Shown here piece by piece: positions 28,295 through 37,907 of a stretch of DNA of 64,000 nucleotides. This DNA comes from Pseudorhodoplanes sp. (lineage in GTDB: Bacteria; Pseudomonadota; Alphaproteobacteria; Rhizobiales; Xanthobacteraceae). Position 1 is the first letter of the stretch. Each line of letters starts with the position of its first letter. The stretch lies in NCBI GenBank assembly GCA_022843165.1, contig JALHOD010000007.1, forward strand, positions 1-64,000. Reading direction: 5' to 3'. The position numbers and the translations under genes were made by a program. Below the pieces are notes generated by a model. That model was not told the DNA's origin. It saw only the letters and a list, made by a program, of their open reading frames with translations, and ran no database searches.

Positions 28295-29434
28295 TCAGTT
28301 TCCCATCAGGTCGCGGCTGACGATCAGCCGCATGATCTCGTTGGTGCCTTCCAGGATCTGATGGACCCGGACGTCGCGCAGCACGCGTTCGATCGGATGG
28401 TCGCGCAAATAGCCGTAGCCGCCATGCAGTTGCAGGCAGCCATTCACGACCTCGAATCCGACGTCGGTGGCGAAGCGTTTGGCCATCGCCGCAAGGCGCG
28501 TGGCGCCCGGCTCGCCGGCGCTCACCGCGTGCGCGGCGCGGCGCACCATCAGGCGCGCGGCTTCAAGTTCGGTGGCATAGTCGGCGATGCGAAAGCGCAG
28601 CGCCTGAAACTCCGAGAGGCGTGAGCCGAACTGCTTGCGCTCGCGCATGTAGCCGATGGTGCGGTCGAGACAGAATTGCGCGCCGCCGAGCGAACAGGCT
28701 GCGATGTTGAGCCGCCCGCCGTCGAGCCCCATCATTGCAATTTTGAACCCGTCGCCCTCCTTGCCTATGAGGTTCTCCGCCGGAACGCGGCAATTCTCGA
28801 ACATCACCATCGCGGTCGGCTGCGACTTCCAACCGAGCTTCTGTTCCCGGGCGCCGAAGGAAAGACCAGGCGCGTCCTTCTCGACCACAATGCAGGAGAT
28901 ACCCTTTGGCCCCGCGCCGCCGGTGCGCACCATGCAGACATAGATATCGGAGGCACCGCCGCCGGAGATGAACGCCTTGGCGCCGTCGAGCACATAATGG
29001 TCGCCGTCGCGTCTTGCCCGCGTTGCGAGATTCGCCGCGTCGGAGCCGGCACCCGGCTCGGTCAGGCAGTAGCTCGCGAAATGCTCCATCGCGCAGAGCT
29101 TGGGCAGGAAGCGCCGGCGCTGCGCTTCGCCGGCAAAGGCGTCGATCATCCAGGCCGCCATGTTGTGGATCGAGATATAGGCGGCGGTCGAGGTGCAGCC
29201 CTGCGCCAGTTCCTCGAAGATGAGGGTGGCATCGAGTCGCGACAAGGCCGAGCCGCCGACATCCTCCCTGACATAGATGCCGCCAAAGCCGAGCGCCGCG
29301 GCCTCGCGCAAAGCCGCAACGGGGAAAATCTCGCCCTCGTCCCAGTCCCGGGCATGGGGCATCATCTCATTCTGGGCGAATTGCCGCGCGGTGGCCTGAA
29401 AGGCGCGCTGATCGTCCGAGAGAGCGAAATCCAT
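28295..29434 (-). CDS. Acyl-CoA dehydrogenase, probably isobutyryl-CoA dehydrogenase
   Basis: A 379-residue FAD flavoenzyme. [20 protein letters not shown] opens the helical domain, [19 protein letters not shown] marks the beta domain, and [20 protein letters not shown] with [16 protein letters not shown] close the protein as in short-chain acyl-CoA dehydrogenases. Linked 3-hydroxyisobutyryl-CoA hydrolase and mmsB genes point to isobutyryl-CoA. The ATG at 29434 is used; the frame runs open 135 codons upstream across hemB. It is divergent from hemB with 106 bases between. Confidence 0.92.
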   Translation of the reverse strand: MDFALSDDQRAFQATARQFAQNEMMPHARDWDEGEIFPVAALREAAALGFGGIYVREDVGGSALSRLDATLIFEELAQGCTSTAAYISIHNMAAWMIDAFAGEAQRRRFLPKLCAMEHFASYCLTEPGAGSDAANLATRARRDGDHYVLDGAKAFISGGGASDIYVCMVRTGGAGPKGISCIVVEKDAPGLSFGAREQKLGWKSQPTAMVMFENCRVPAENLIGKEGDGFKIAMMGLDGGRLNIAACSLGGAQFCLDRTIGYMRERKQFGSRLSEFQALRFRIADYATELEAARLMVRRAAHAVSAGEPGATRLAAMAKRFATDVGFEVVNGCLQLHGGYGYLRDHPIERVLRDVRVHQILEGTNEIMRLIVSRDLMGN

Positions 29435-29516
29435 GCTTTCAGCGATAAGTGCGCCGTTTACCTCAGTCAATCTGCTCTGCAACGGGGCCATGGCAGGCGA
29501 CCGCCAAACCGGATAA

Positions 29517-30608
<1,092 letters not shown>

Positions 30609-30628
30609 CGGTCCTTGCCGGGCGCGAA

Positions 30629-31852
30629 TTATTCCATCGCCTCGCCGGCATTCAGCCGCACCGGCTGATAGCCGTCCTCCGCCATCGCCCTGATGATCTC
30701 TTCGGCATGCGCGCGGTCGCGCGTCTCCACCGTGACATCGAGCCGGGCGCCCTTGGCCGGCACGTCGAGAAACAGCCTTTTGTGATCGACCTCGAGAATG
30801 TTGGCGCCAAGCACGCCGAGCCGCGTCGCGATATGGCCAAGCACGCCCGGCCGGTCCGGAATGGTGAGGCGGAATGACAGGATCAGTTCGCCGCGCTCCA
30901 GTTCGCGCACCATGATCGAGGCGAGAATGCGCGGATCGATATTGCCACCACACAGGATCAACCCGACGCGCTTGCCGCGAAAACGTTCGGGCTCCGCCAG
31001 CATCGCGGCCAGCCCCGCCGCGCCGGCGCCTTCCGCCATGGTTTTCTGCAGCGTCAGATAGGTGTTCACCGCGCGTTCGAGATGCGCCTCATCCACCAGC
31101 AGGATGCCGGACACCAGTTCGCGCACGACCGGCAACGCAAGCGTGCCGACATTTTTCACCGCGATGCCTTCCGCCAGAGTCGGGCCGCCGACCGGCTTGT
31201 TGCCGCCGGTGATGGCGTTCCACATCGCCGGATAAAGCGCGGCCTCGACGCCTACGATATCGATCTGCGGCCTGACCGCCTTGGCGGCAATGGCGTTGCC
31301 GGCGATCAGACCGCCGCCGCCGATCGGAATGACCAGGCAGTCGAGGTCGGGCTGCTCGTCCAGCATCTCGAGCGCGATCGTGCCCTGACCCGCAATCACA
31401 CGCGGGTCGTCGTAGGGATGGACCAGAACCAGATTGCGCGCGGCCTGCAGGTCTTCCATGCGCGCCTGCGCTTCGGCCACGCTCTCGCCATGCAAGACGA
31501 CGTCGGCGCCGTATCCCTTGGTGGCGGCGATTTTCACCAGCGGCGTCGTCACCGGCATGACGATGGTCGCCGCAATGCCGAGCTTCGCGGCGTGATAGGC
31601 CACCGCCTGCGCATGGTTGCCGGCGGACATCGCGATCACGCCGCGGCTCCGCTCCATCCTGTCGAGGCTCGCCAGCTTGTTGAGCGCGCCGCGTTCCTTA
31701 AACGAATTGGTGACCTGCAGATTCTCGTATTTCACGAAGACCGTCGCGCCGGTCAGGTCCGACAGTCGGGGCGCCGCCAGCATGGGCGTGCGCACCACAC
31801 GGTTGGCGAGAATCGCCTGGGCGGCCTCGATATCGGTAATCGCAATGGTCAT
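30629..31852 (-). CDS. Threonine ammonia-lyase (with C-terminal ACT domain)
   Basis: A 407-residue fold-type II PLP enzyme that deaminates threonine to 2-oxobutyrate for isoleucine synthesis or catabolism. The PLP lysine is in NLQVTNSFKERGALNKL (about 57). The glycine-rich phosphate loop is in CLVIPIGGGGLIAGNAIA. The C-terminal 75 residues (RLTIPDRPGVLGHIATRLG onward) form a single ACT-like regulatory domain. Both ilvA- and tdcB-type names are used for such proteins, so no symbol is given. The ATG at 31852 is used; converges with hemB. Confidence 0.92.
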   Translation of the reverse strand: MTIAITDIEAAQAILANRVVRTPMLAAPRLSDLTGATVFVKYENLQVTNSFKERGALNKLASLDRMERSRGVIAMSAGNHAQAVAYHAAKLGIAATIVMPVTTPLVKIAATKGYGADVVLHGESVAEAQARMEDLQAARNLVLVHPYDDPRVIAGQGTIALEMLDEQPDLDCLVIPIGGGGLIAGNAIAAKAVRPQIDIVGVEAALYPAMWNAITGGNKPVGGPTLAEGIAVKNVGTLALPVVRELVSGILLVDEAHLERAVNTYLTLQKTMAEGAGAAGLAAMLAEPERFRGKRVGLILCGGNIDPRILASIMVRELERGELILSFRLTIPDRPGVLGHIATRLGVLGANILEVDHKRLFLDVPAKGARLDVTVETRDRAHAEEIIRAMAEDGYQPVRLNAGEAME

Positions 31853-31985
31853 GTCAGGTTCGTGGCAGAGCGGGGCTGAAAATGGCGTCTCCGCGGCACC
31901 AGACGCCATGTTTTCGGCGAGATCAACCGCCAGAAAAAGCGGGCCGGCCGGCGGAGGCCGGCGTTGTCCCGCGCCGAGACCTGTC

Positions 31986-32615
31986 ATGCCGAAACTGTTC
32001 TGGACCTATGCCGGACGAATGGCGTTCTCGATCCTCTGCTCCCTGGCCGGGGCCCTGCTTGTCGCGAAGCTCGGCCTGCTGCAGCCCGCGGCGCCGAAGC
32101 TCGAGAAGATCGTGTTCGACCAGTCAGACCTCACTCGTTATGGCGACATCGTGGAGCGGGTCGAAGCCGGCCATATTGCGATGCGCGAACTGAAGGCCAA
32201 GCAGGAGGCCGAGGCCCACCGTCAGGCGGCCGTGGAAGCGGCCGAGAGACATGCGGCGGCCGAACAGGCGCGCAGCCGCGCCGCGGCTTTGGCCACGGCC
32301 CAAGCCGAGCGCATCAAGAAGGCTCCCGCCATGCGCCGGGAGGCAGCCATGACCGCGCCCGTGACCGTGCCGGCGGCTCCGCTGGTGATCACGCCGGCCG
32401 TGGTGGCCGAACGGCCAGTCCCGCGCGACGGACTCGAAGGCATGTTCGACAAGCTCGCCTCCGGCGTTGGCAAAATCCGCGACTTCGTCGTGAATGCGGT
32501 GCGGATCGAGAAACCCGCCCATCTGCCGTTCGGCTCTGCCTCTGGCGCCTCCGATTCGATCCCCGTGATCGATGAGGTGCGGAGCCGCCTGAGGCTGCCC
32601 GCCTTCGAGATGTGA
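31986..32615 (+). CDS. Uncharacterised membrane-anchored coiled-coil protein
   Basis: This 209-residue protein is not recognised. It has one N-terminal hydrophobic segment (AFSILCSLAGALLVAKLGLL, about 12-31). An Ala/Glu/Arg-rich stretch of about 60 residues with coiled-coil character follows (RELKAKQEAEAHRQAAVEAA onward), then a Pro/Ala/Val-rich linker and a short C-terminal region. The topology suggests a periplasmic or cytoplasmic rod anchored in the inner membrane. ATG at 31986, divergent from the threonine ammonia-lyase gene with 133 bases between. Confidence 0.6.
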   Translation: MPKLFWTYAGRMAFSILCSLAGALLVAKLGLLQPAAPKLEKIVFDQSDLTRYGDIVERVEAGHIAMRELKAKQEAEAHRQAAVEAAERHAAAEQARSRAAALATAQAERIKKAPAMRREAAMTAPVTVPAAPLVITPAVVAERPVPRDGLEGMFDKLASGVGKIRDFVVNAVRIEKPAHLPFGSASGASDSIPVIDEVRSRLRLPAFEM

Positions 32616-32721
32616 CTGCGTCTCAGCGACCGCTCTCGCAAATCTGATCGGACCATGCCCGGAACCACTTGCGCTGGGACGCTTTTTGTCCACAGTCCGT
32701 TCGAGAGGATTTGGGTGTTCC

Positions 32722-33279
32722 ATGAGCAGCGAGCCGGGTAGCAGCAACGATCCGAAACGCATCGGCGTGTCGTTCGACGTCAAGCCGCATGCCTATGATC
32801 CGGCGACCAGTCCGGAACTGTTCGAGGGCGTGCCGGCGCGCCGGGTGATCGCTTTCATGATCGACCTGATCATCCTCGCGATCCCGATGATCTTCCTCGC
32901 CATTCTGATTTTCGCCGTCGGCGTCGTGACATTGGGTCTTGGTTTTGTACTGTACGGACTGATGCCCGTGGTCTCGGTGCTGTGGGCCCTGTTCTATTAC
33001 GGCATGACGCTGGGCAGCCCGCGCTCAGCCACCATCGGGATGCGGGTGATGGATCTGGAAATGCGCACCTGGTACGGCGCGCCCAGCTATTTCCTGCTCG
33101 GCGCCGTGCACGCGGTGGTGTTCTGGGTGACGGTCTCCGCGCTGACCCCGCTGATTCTGGCGGTCTGTTTCTTCAACGACCGCCGCCGGCTGCTGCATGA
33201 CATGCTGGTCGGCACCGTGGTGATCAACAATCAGGTGCGGGCCGCCGCGATCCGGACCGTCCGCCCCGCAACGCCCTAG
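32722..33279 (+). CDS. RDD-family membrane protein
   Basis: A 185-residue inner-membrane protein of the RDD family. The first helix begins with ARRVIAFMIDLIILAIPMIF, carrying the R..D signature. A second and third hydrophobic region follow, with a short basic C-terminus (FNDRRRLLHDMLVGTVVINN) typical of the family. Some RDD proteins are cation/proton exchangers, but most have no assigned role. ATG at 32722; the bpt gene follows by about 75 bases on the same strand. Confidence 0.85.
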   Translation: MSSEPGSSNDPKRIGVSFDVKPHAYDPATSPELFEGVPARRVIAFMIDLIILAIPMIFLAILIFAVGVVTLGLGFVLYGLMPVVSVLWALFYYGMTLGSPRSATIGMRVMDLEMRTWYGAPSYFLLGAVHAVVFWVTVSALTPLILAVCFFNDRRRLLHDMLVGTVVINNQVRAAAIRTVRPATP

Positions 33280-33354
33280 CCCCGCCGCAGGCCTTTGACG
33301 AACGCGGCCTGACAGGAGACATTGGGGGTCCGGAAGGAGCGATCGGACCATCCC

Positions 33355-34104
33355 GTGACCCAGCATTCGCGCGATACCCCGCAATTCTACCTGACGGCGC
33401 CTTCGCCCTGCCCCTATCTGCCGGGCAAGGAAGAGCGGAAGGTCTTTACGCATCTGGTGGGGGACCGCGCACCGGGACTGAACGACCTCCTGACTCATGG
33501 CGGCTTCCGCCGCAGCCAGTCCATCGCCTATCGCCCCGCCTGCGAAACCTGCCGCGCCTGCGTGTCGGTGCGGGTGGTGGCGGACGATTTCCGGCCCACC
33601 CGCTCGATGCGCCGCATCGCCGACCGCAATGCCGATCTGCTTGGCGAGATGCGCAGCGCCACCCCGACCTCCGAGCAATATTCGGTGTTCCGGGCCTATC
33701 TCGACACCCGGCATCGCGACGGCGGCATGGCCGACATGACGGTGCTCGACTACGCCATGATGGTGGAAGACAGCCATGTGGAGACCCGCACCGTCGAATA
33801 CCGGCGGCGCGAACCCGGCTCCCTGCTGCAGGGCCGCGGCACCGGCACCCTGCTCGCGGTCGCGCTCACCGACGTGCTCAATGACGGCCTGTCGATGGTC
33901 TATTCCTTTTTCGAGCCGGAGGAGGAAAGCCGCTCGCTCGGCACTTTCATGATCCTTGACCACATCGCCCGCGCCCGCCGCATGGGGCTGGCCTATGTGT
34001 ATCTCGGTTACTGGGTCCGCGGCTCCCGCAAGATGGACTACAAGAGCCGCTTCCTGCCGCAGGAACGCCTTATGTCGCAGGGCTGGGTGCGGGCCGAACT
34101 CTAG
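33355..34104 (+). CDS. bpt: Aspartate/glutamate leucyltransferase (arginyltransferase-like, Bpt)
   Basis: A 249-residue enzyme of the bacterial N-end rule that moves leucine from Leu-tRNA onto proteins with N-terminal Asp or Glu and so marks them for ClpS/ClpAP. It has [20 protein letters not shown] at the N-terminus and [16 protein letters not shown] (CxxC), and ends with the GNAT-like stretch [20 protein letters not shown]. The GTG at 33355 gives the family length; a TTG 11 codons upstream is less likely. Confidence 0.93.
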   Translation: MTQHSRDTPQFYLTAPSPCPYLPGKEERKVFTHLVGDRAPGLNDLLTHGGFRRSQSIAYRPACETCRACVSVRVVADDFRPTRSMRRIADRNADLLGEMRSATPTSEQYSVFRAYLDTRHRDGGMADMTVLDYAMMVEDSHVETRTVEYRRREPGSLLQGRGTGTLLAVALTDVLNDGLSMVYSFFEPEEESRSLGTFMILDHIARARRMGLAYVYLGYWVRGSRKMDYKSRFLPQERLMSQGWVRAEL

Positions 34105-34133
34105 CCGCCCGTCGCCTAAAGCCCTGAATTTCT

Positions 34134-34146
34134 GCGAATTATTCGC
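34134..34146. promoter_or_regulatory. Operator-like palindrome 1 upstream of sitA
   Basis: GCGAATTATTCGC has perfect 6-base arms around one central base. It lies just upstream of the -35 element of the sit promoter and shares its GCGAATNATT core with the second palindrome. Two such sites fit regulation by a Fur/Mur-type or MntR-type repressor, as known for rhizobial sitABCD. Confidence 0.55.
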
Positions 34147-34153
34147 TAATGGA

Positions 34154-34182
34154 TTGACAAGACGTCCTGGGCACACCATCTT
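34154..34182 (+). promoter_or_regulatory. Candidate sit operon promoter
   Basis: TTGACA at 34154-34159 is a consensus -35 box. A weak -10 (CATCTT, 34177-34182) follows at 17 bases. The second palindrome begins at 34183, where RNA polymerase would be blocked by a bound repressor. Confidence 0.5.
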
Positions 34183-34201
34183 ATTGCGAATAATTTGCAA
34201 T
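34183..34201. promoter_or_regulatory. Operator-like palindrome 2 upstream of sitA
   Basis: ATTGCGAATAATTTGCAAT is a 19-base inverted repeat with one mismatch in its 8-base arms. It covers the region just after the -10 box and ends 17 bases before the sitA ATG. Position and symmetry fit a Mn- or Fe-responsive Fur-family (Mur) or MntR box. Confidence 0.55.
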
Positions 34202-34217
34202 AGCAGATAGGGCGAAA

Positions 34218-35204
34218 ATGAAGTTCCCCTTCCGTTTTTCCGTCGCCGCCGTGATCTCGGCGGCTGTGGTCACAATCGCCGTCTGGATGGCCGCCGGTGT
34301 CCCGGCATACAGTCAGACTCGCCCGCTCAAGGTGGTGGCAACCGTCTCCATGCTGGCCGATGCCGTGCGGCAAATCGGCGGCAGCCGCGTCGAGGTGGCG
34401 AGCCTGCTTGGCGAAGGCGTCGATCCGCACACCTACCGCCCCACCCGCAGCGACATCGCGCGGCTGTCGGGCGCCGACATCGTCATCGCCAACGGACTTC
34501 ATCTCGAGGCGCAACTCGGCGAGGCGCTGAAGTCACTCGGCAAGACCAAACCGGTCTGGTACGCCGCCGAACACATTCCGCAGGACCGGCTGATCTCCGA
34601 TCCGAATTATCCGGGCCGCTTCGATCCGCATGTCTGGATGGATCCGAAATTGTGGACGACGGTCGTGGAGTCGGTGCGCGACGCACTGATCGTTCGCGAT
34701 CCGGCCGGACGCGCGACCTATCAGGCCGGCGCCAAGGCGTATATCGCGCAGCTGGCGGCGATCGACGATTATACGCGGCGCATTCTCGCACCGGTACCGG
34801 CCGGTTCGCGCGTGCTCGTCACCGCGCATGACGCGTTCAACTATTTCGGCCGCGCATACGGGTTCGAGGTCGAAGGCGTTCAGGGCCTGTCGACGGAAAG
34901 CGAAGCCGGCCTCAAGCGCGTCGAGGAACTGGTGCGCCTGGTGGTCGACCGCAAGGTGAGAGCTGTGTTCTTCGAAAGCTCGGTGCCCGACCGCAACATC
35001 CGCGCGCTGGTGGAAGGCGCCGCCGCGCGTGGCCACAAGCTGGCGATCGGCGGAGAGCTCTATTCCGACGCGCTCGGCACGCCCGGCACCTATGAAGGCA
35101 CCTTGATCGGCATGCTGGACCACAACGGCACGACGATCGCGCGCGCGCTTGGCGGCGATGCCCCGGTGCGCGGCATGGCCGGCAAACTCAAGCATGGCGG
35201 CTGA
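34218..35204 (+). CDS. sitA: Manganese/metal ABC transporter, periplasmic binding protein (SitA/MntC type)
   Basis: A 328-residue cluster-A1 metal-binding protein with a signal peptide ending near AGVPAYSQ. Probable ligands are His in GVDPHTYRPTRSD, His in RFDPHVWMD, Glu in VFFESSVPDRN and Asp in ELYSDALGTPG. The set His-His-Glu-Asp with no His-rich loop favours Mn or Fe over Zn (PsaA/SitA rather than ZnuA). It is followed by an ATPase and two permeases in sitABCD order, with an 11-base overlap to the next gene. Confidence 0.88.
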   Translation: MKFPFRFSVAAVISAAVVTIAVWMAAGVPAYSQTRPLKVVATVSMLADAVRQIGGSRVEVASLLGEGVDPHTYRPTRSDIARLSGADIVIANGLHLEAQLGEALKSLGKTKPVWYAAEHIPQDRLISDPNYPGRFDPHVWMDPKLWTTVVESVRDALIVRDPAGRATYQAGAKAYIAQLAAIDDYTRRILAPVPAGSRVLVTAHDAFNYFGRAYGFEVEGVQGLSTESEAGLKRVEELVRLVVDRKVRAVFFESSVPDRNIRALVEGAAARGHKLAIGGELYSDALGTPGTYEGTLIGMLDHNGTTIARALGGDAPVRGMAGKLKHGG

Positions 35205-36006
35205 CGGCGTGCTGGCGCCATCGCGTTCCGACGTGCAGAGTGCGGACGCCATGCGTTCGCCGCCTGTCGCCGTCCACAACCTCTCCGTCGCCTATGGCGG
35301 CGTGCCGGCCCTCATCGACGTCACCTGGACATCGCCGCCCTCCGGGCTGGTTGCGATTGTCGGACCAAACGGCGCGGGCAAATCAACGTTGCTGAAAGCC
35401 ATGCTCGGTCTTGTCCCGGCCGCTTCGGGCGAAGCATTGATTCATGGAGAGAAGATCGAGCGGCAATACGGTCGCGTGGCGTATGTCCCGCAGCGCTCCA
35501 GCGTGGATTGGGATTTTCCCGCGACCGCGCTCGACGTGGTGGCGATGGGACTGTATCGCCGCATCGGCTGGCTGCGGCCGGTGCGACGCGCCGATCGCGA
35601 ACGCGCCCGCGGCTATCTCGAGACCGTCGGCCTCAGCGATCTGGCCGACCGGCAGATCGGCGCGCTGTCGGGCGGCCAGCAGCAGCGTGTCTTCATCGCG
35701 CGTGCGCTGGCGCAGGAGAGTTCGCTTTATCTGCTCGACGAACCGTTCGCCGGCGTGGATGCGACGACCGAACGCATCATGACAAACGTGTTTCGCAAGC
35801 TGCGCGCCGACGGCGCGCTGGTGATCTGCGTGCATCACGACCTCGGCTCGGTTCCGGAGATTTTCGATCATGTCCTGCTGCTGAACCGCCACGTGATCGC
35901 CGCCGGTCCGGTTGTCACCGACTTCACGCCGGCGCTGATCGCCAAAACCTACGGGGTGCCGCTGGAGCCCCTGGGACAGGCCAAAGCCGCGCCCGACGAT
36001 GTCTGA
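35194..36006 (+). CDS. sitB: Manganese/metal ABC transporter, ATP-binding protein
   Basis: A 270-residue ABC ATPase. It has Walker A IVGPNGAGKSTLLKAML, Q-loop VAYVPQRSSVDWDFP, signature ALSGGQQQRVFIARALAQ, Walker B LYLLDEPFAGVD and H-loop His in VICVHHDLGS. The ATG at 35194 overlaps the end of sitA; a later ATG at 35251 would also keep the domain whole. It powers uptake through the two permeases encoded next. Confidence 0.9.
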   Translation: MAADGVLAPSRSDVQSADAMRSPPVAVHNLSVAYGGVPALIDVTWTSPPSGLVAIVGPNGAGKSTLLKAMLGLVPAASGEALIHGEKIERQYGRVAYVPQRSSVDWDFPATALDVVAMGLYRRIGWLRPVRRADRERARGYLETVGLSDLADRQIGALSGGQQQRVFIARALAQESSLYLLDEPFAGVDATTERIMTNVFRKLRADGALVICVHHDLGSVPEIFDHVLLLNRHVIAAGPVVTDFTPALIAKTYGVPLEPLGQAKAAPDDV

Positions 36007-36925
36007 GACGTCCTCCCAGTTGCTCGACGTTCTGCTGCTGCAAAGCGGATACAACACCACCGTGGTGATGCTGGGCGCCGCGGCGCTCGGGATCGCGGCC
36101 GGCGCAGCCGGCGTATTCGCGATGCTGCGGCGGCGCGCATTGGTGGCCGATGCGCTGGCCCATGCCACACTGCCCGGCGTCGCCATCGGCTTCATCGTGG
36201 CGGTGCTGCTGGGACTGCCCGGCCGCACGCTGGGATTCCTGCTGGCGGGCGCCGCAATCGCCGCCCTGCTCGCGGCGCTGTCCATCCAGGCCATTCGCAA
36301 TCATACGCGCCTGCCTGAAGACACGGCGATCGCGAGCGTGCTGGCGACCTTCTTCGCGCTGGGCATCGTCCTGCTCAGCGTGATCCAGACCTTGCGCACC
36401 GGCGGACAGGCGGGTCTCGACGTCTATTTGCTGGGCGCCACCGCCGGCATGCTGCGGCACGAGGCGATCACGCTTGCGATCCTTTCCATCGTGATCGCCG
36501 CAATCATCTCGCTGCTGTTCAAGCAACTCGTGCTGGTCGCCTTCGATATCGAATTCGCGCAGACGCAAGGGTTTCCGGTGCGCGCGCTGGATCTGGCCGT
36601 GATCGCGCTGGTGCTCGCGGTCGTAGTCATCGGCCTGCGCATCGTCGGTCTTGTGCTGATAGTCGCGCTCATCGTCATTCCGCCGGCCGCGGCGCGGTTC
36701 TGGTCGAACCATGCCGGTCCGATGACGGTGATCTCGGCCGCCATCGGCGCCGTGAGCGCGTATGTCGGCGCCGCGATCTCGGCGGTTTATCCCGACGTGC
36801 CGACCGGCGCGGTGATCGTGCTGGTGGCGTTCGCGATCTTTGCCGTCAGCGTGGCCCTCGGCACCGCGCGCGGCCTGCTGCCGCGTTATGCCGGGCGGCA
36901 TGCGTGGCGGGAGCGCCGGCCATGA
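35999..36925 (+). CDS. sitC: Manganese/metal ABC transporter permease
   Basis: A 308-residue ABC-3 family permease with about eight membrane helices. The family loop GVFAMLRRRALVADALAHATLPGVAIGF is near the N-terminus, and VVIGLRIVGLVLIVALIVIPPAAARFWS is the conserved segment before the C-terminal helices. Its start overlaps sitB by eight bases and its stop overlaps sitD (ATGA), consistent with a tightly coupled operon. Confidence 0.9.
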   Translation: MSETSSQLLDVLLLQSGYNTTVVMLGAAALGIAAGAAGVFAMLRRRALVADALAHATLPGVAIGFIVAVLLGLPGRTLGFLLAGAAIAALLAALSIQAIRNHTRLPEDTAIASVLATFFALGIVLLSVIQTLRTGGQAGLDVYLLGATAGMLRHEAITLAILSIVIAAIISLLFKQLVLVAFDIEFAQTQGFPVRALDLAVIALVLAVVVIGLRIVGLVLIVALIVIPPAAARFWSNHAGPMTVISAAIGAVSAYVGAAISAVYPDVPTGAVIVLVAFAIFAVSVALGTARGLLPRYAGRHAWRERRP

Positions 36926-37836
36926 CCGAGTTCCTGCAGATCGACTTTCCCGCACTTATTTGCGGAACGCTGGCGGCGCTGGTCTGCGCGCTGGTCGGCA
37001 ATTTTCTGGTGCTGACCCGGCAGAGCATGTTTGGCGATGCCGTCGGCCACGTCGTCTTTCCGGGAATTGTCATTGCCTATCTTCTGGCCGGAACGACTGC
37101 GATCTGGGTGATGCTGGCCGGCGCGGGAACGGCGGCGCTGGTCACGGCGCTGCTGGTCGAATTCCTGCGGCGCATCGCGGGCGTCGATCCATCGACCGCG
37201 CTTGGCGCGGTGTTCACCGCCATGTTCGCGCTCGGCGTGGTGCTGCTCGAGCAAAGCGGCCTCGCCGGCACCTCGTTCGACGTGCATCACATTCTTTACG
37301 GCAATGTCGAAGCCGCGATCTGGCCGGCGGCGACCGGCCCTGCCAGCCTGTTCAACATGGACACACTGTCGCAATTGCCCGCGCAGATCGGGCGGCTGAT
37401 GATCGGGCTTGGGCTGGTGACCGCAACGATCCTGCTGCTGTTCAAGGAATTGCGGATCGTGTGCTTCGATCCAGTCTTCGCCGCAACGATCGGCCTTCGT
37501 CCGAAGCTGGTGGGCGCCGTGATCACCGCGCTCGCCGCACTTGCGGCCGTGGTCTCGCTGGAGGCCGTGGGGGTCATTCTGGTGGTGGCGATGATGGTCT
37601 GTCCGCCCGCCACCGCCCGCCTGCTCACCGACGATCTGCGCATGCAGGTTGTCATCTCGGCGGTCGTCGCCATCGCAAGCGGGATTCTGGGCTATGGCGT
37701 CGCCGCCTTCCTGCCGTCCGCCCTGGGCTTTGATCTGTCGCTGGGCGCGGCCGGCACCATCGCCGTGGTCGCGGGCCTGTTCCAGCTGGCCGCCATGCTG
37801 GCGGGACCGAAGCGCCGCCCCGCAAGGGTTGCCTAG
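36922..37836 (+). CDS. sitD: Manganese/metal ABC transporter permease
   Basis: A 304-residue second ABC-3 permease, parallel to SitC: GNFLVLTRQSMFGDAVGHVVFPGIVIAY near the N-terminus and VVSLEAVGVILVVAMMVCPPATARLL toward the C-terminus. The two permeases would form a heterodimer, as in SitABCD. The ATG at 36922 shares bases with the stop of sitC; an in-frame ATG six codons upstream is less likely. An 11-bp inverted repeat lies at the end of the gene. Confidence 0.9.
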   Translation: MTEFLQIDFPALICGTLAALVCALVGNFLVLTRQSMFGDAVGHVVFPGIVIAYLLAGTTAIWVMLAGAGTAALVTALLVEFLRRIAGVDPSTALGAVFTAMFALGVVLLEQSGLAGTSFDVHHILYGNVEAAIWPAATGPASLFNMDTLSQLPAQIGRLMIGLGLVTATILLLFKELRIVCFDPVFAATIGLRPKLVGAVITALAALAAVVSLEAVGVILVVAMMVCPPATARLLTDDLRMQVVISAVVAIASGILGYGVAAFLPSALGFDLSLGAAGTIAVVAGLFQLAAMLAGPKRRPARVA

Positions 37837-37870
37837 TTATCCTCACCTGATGTTTCACCTGAGGATAACT
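37835..37870. terminator. Inverted repeat at the sitD/parC convergent junction (probable terminator)
   Basis: AGTTATCCTCA (37835-37845) and TGAGGATAACT (37860-37870) are perfect 11-base arms with a 14-base loop that itself repeats TCACCTGA. There is no T-run, so a rho-independent terminator is not certain. It includes the sitD stop codon. Confidence 0.5.
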
Positions 37871-37907
37871 GCGCCCCAACGTCAGAACCTGCCGTCAAGC
37901 AACGGAA

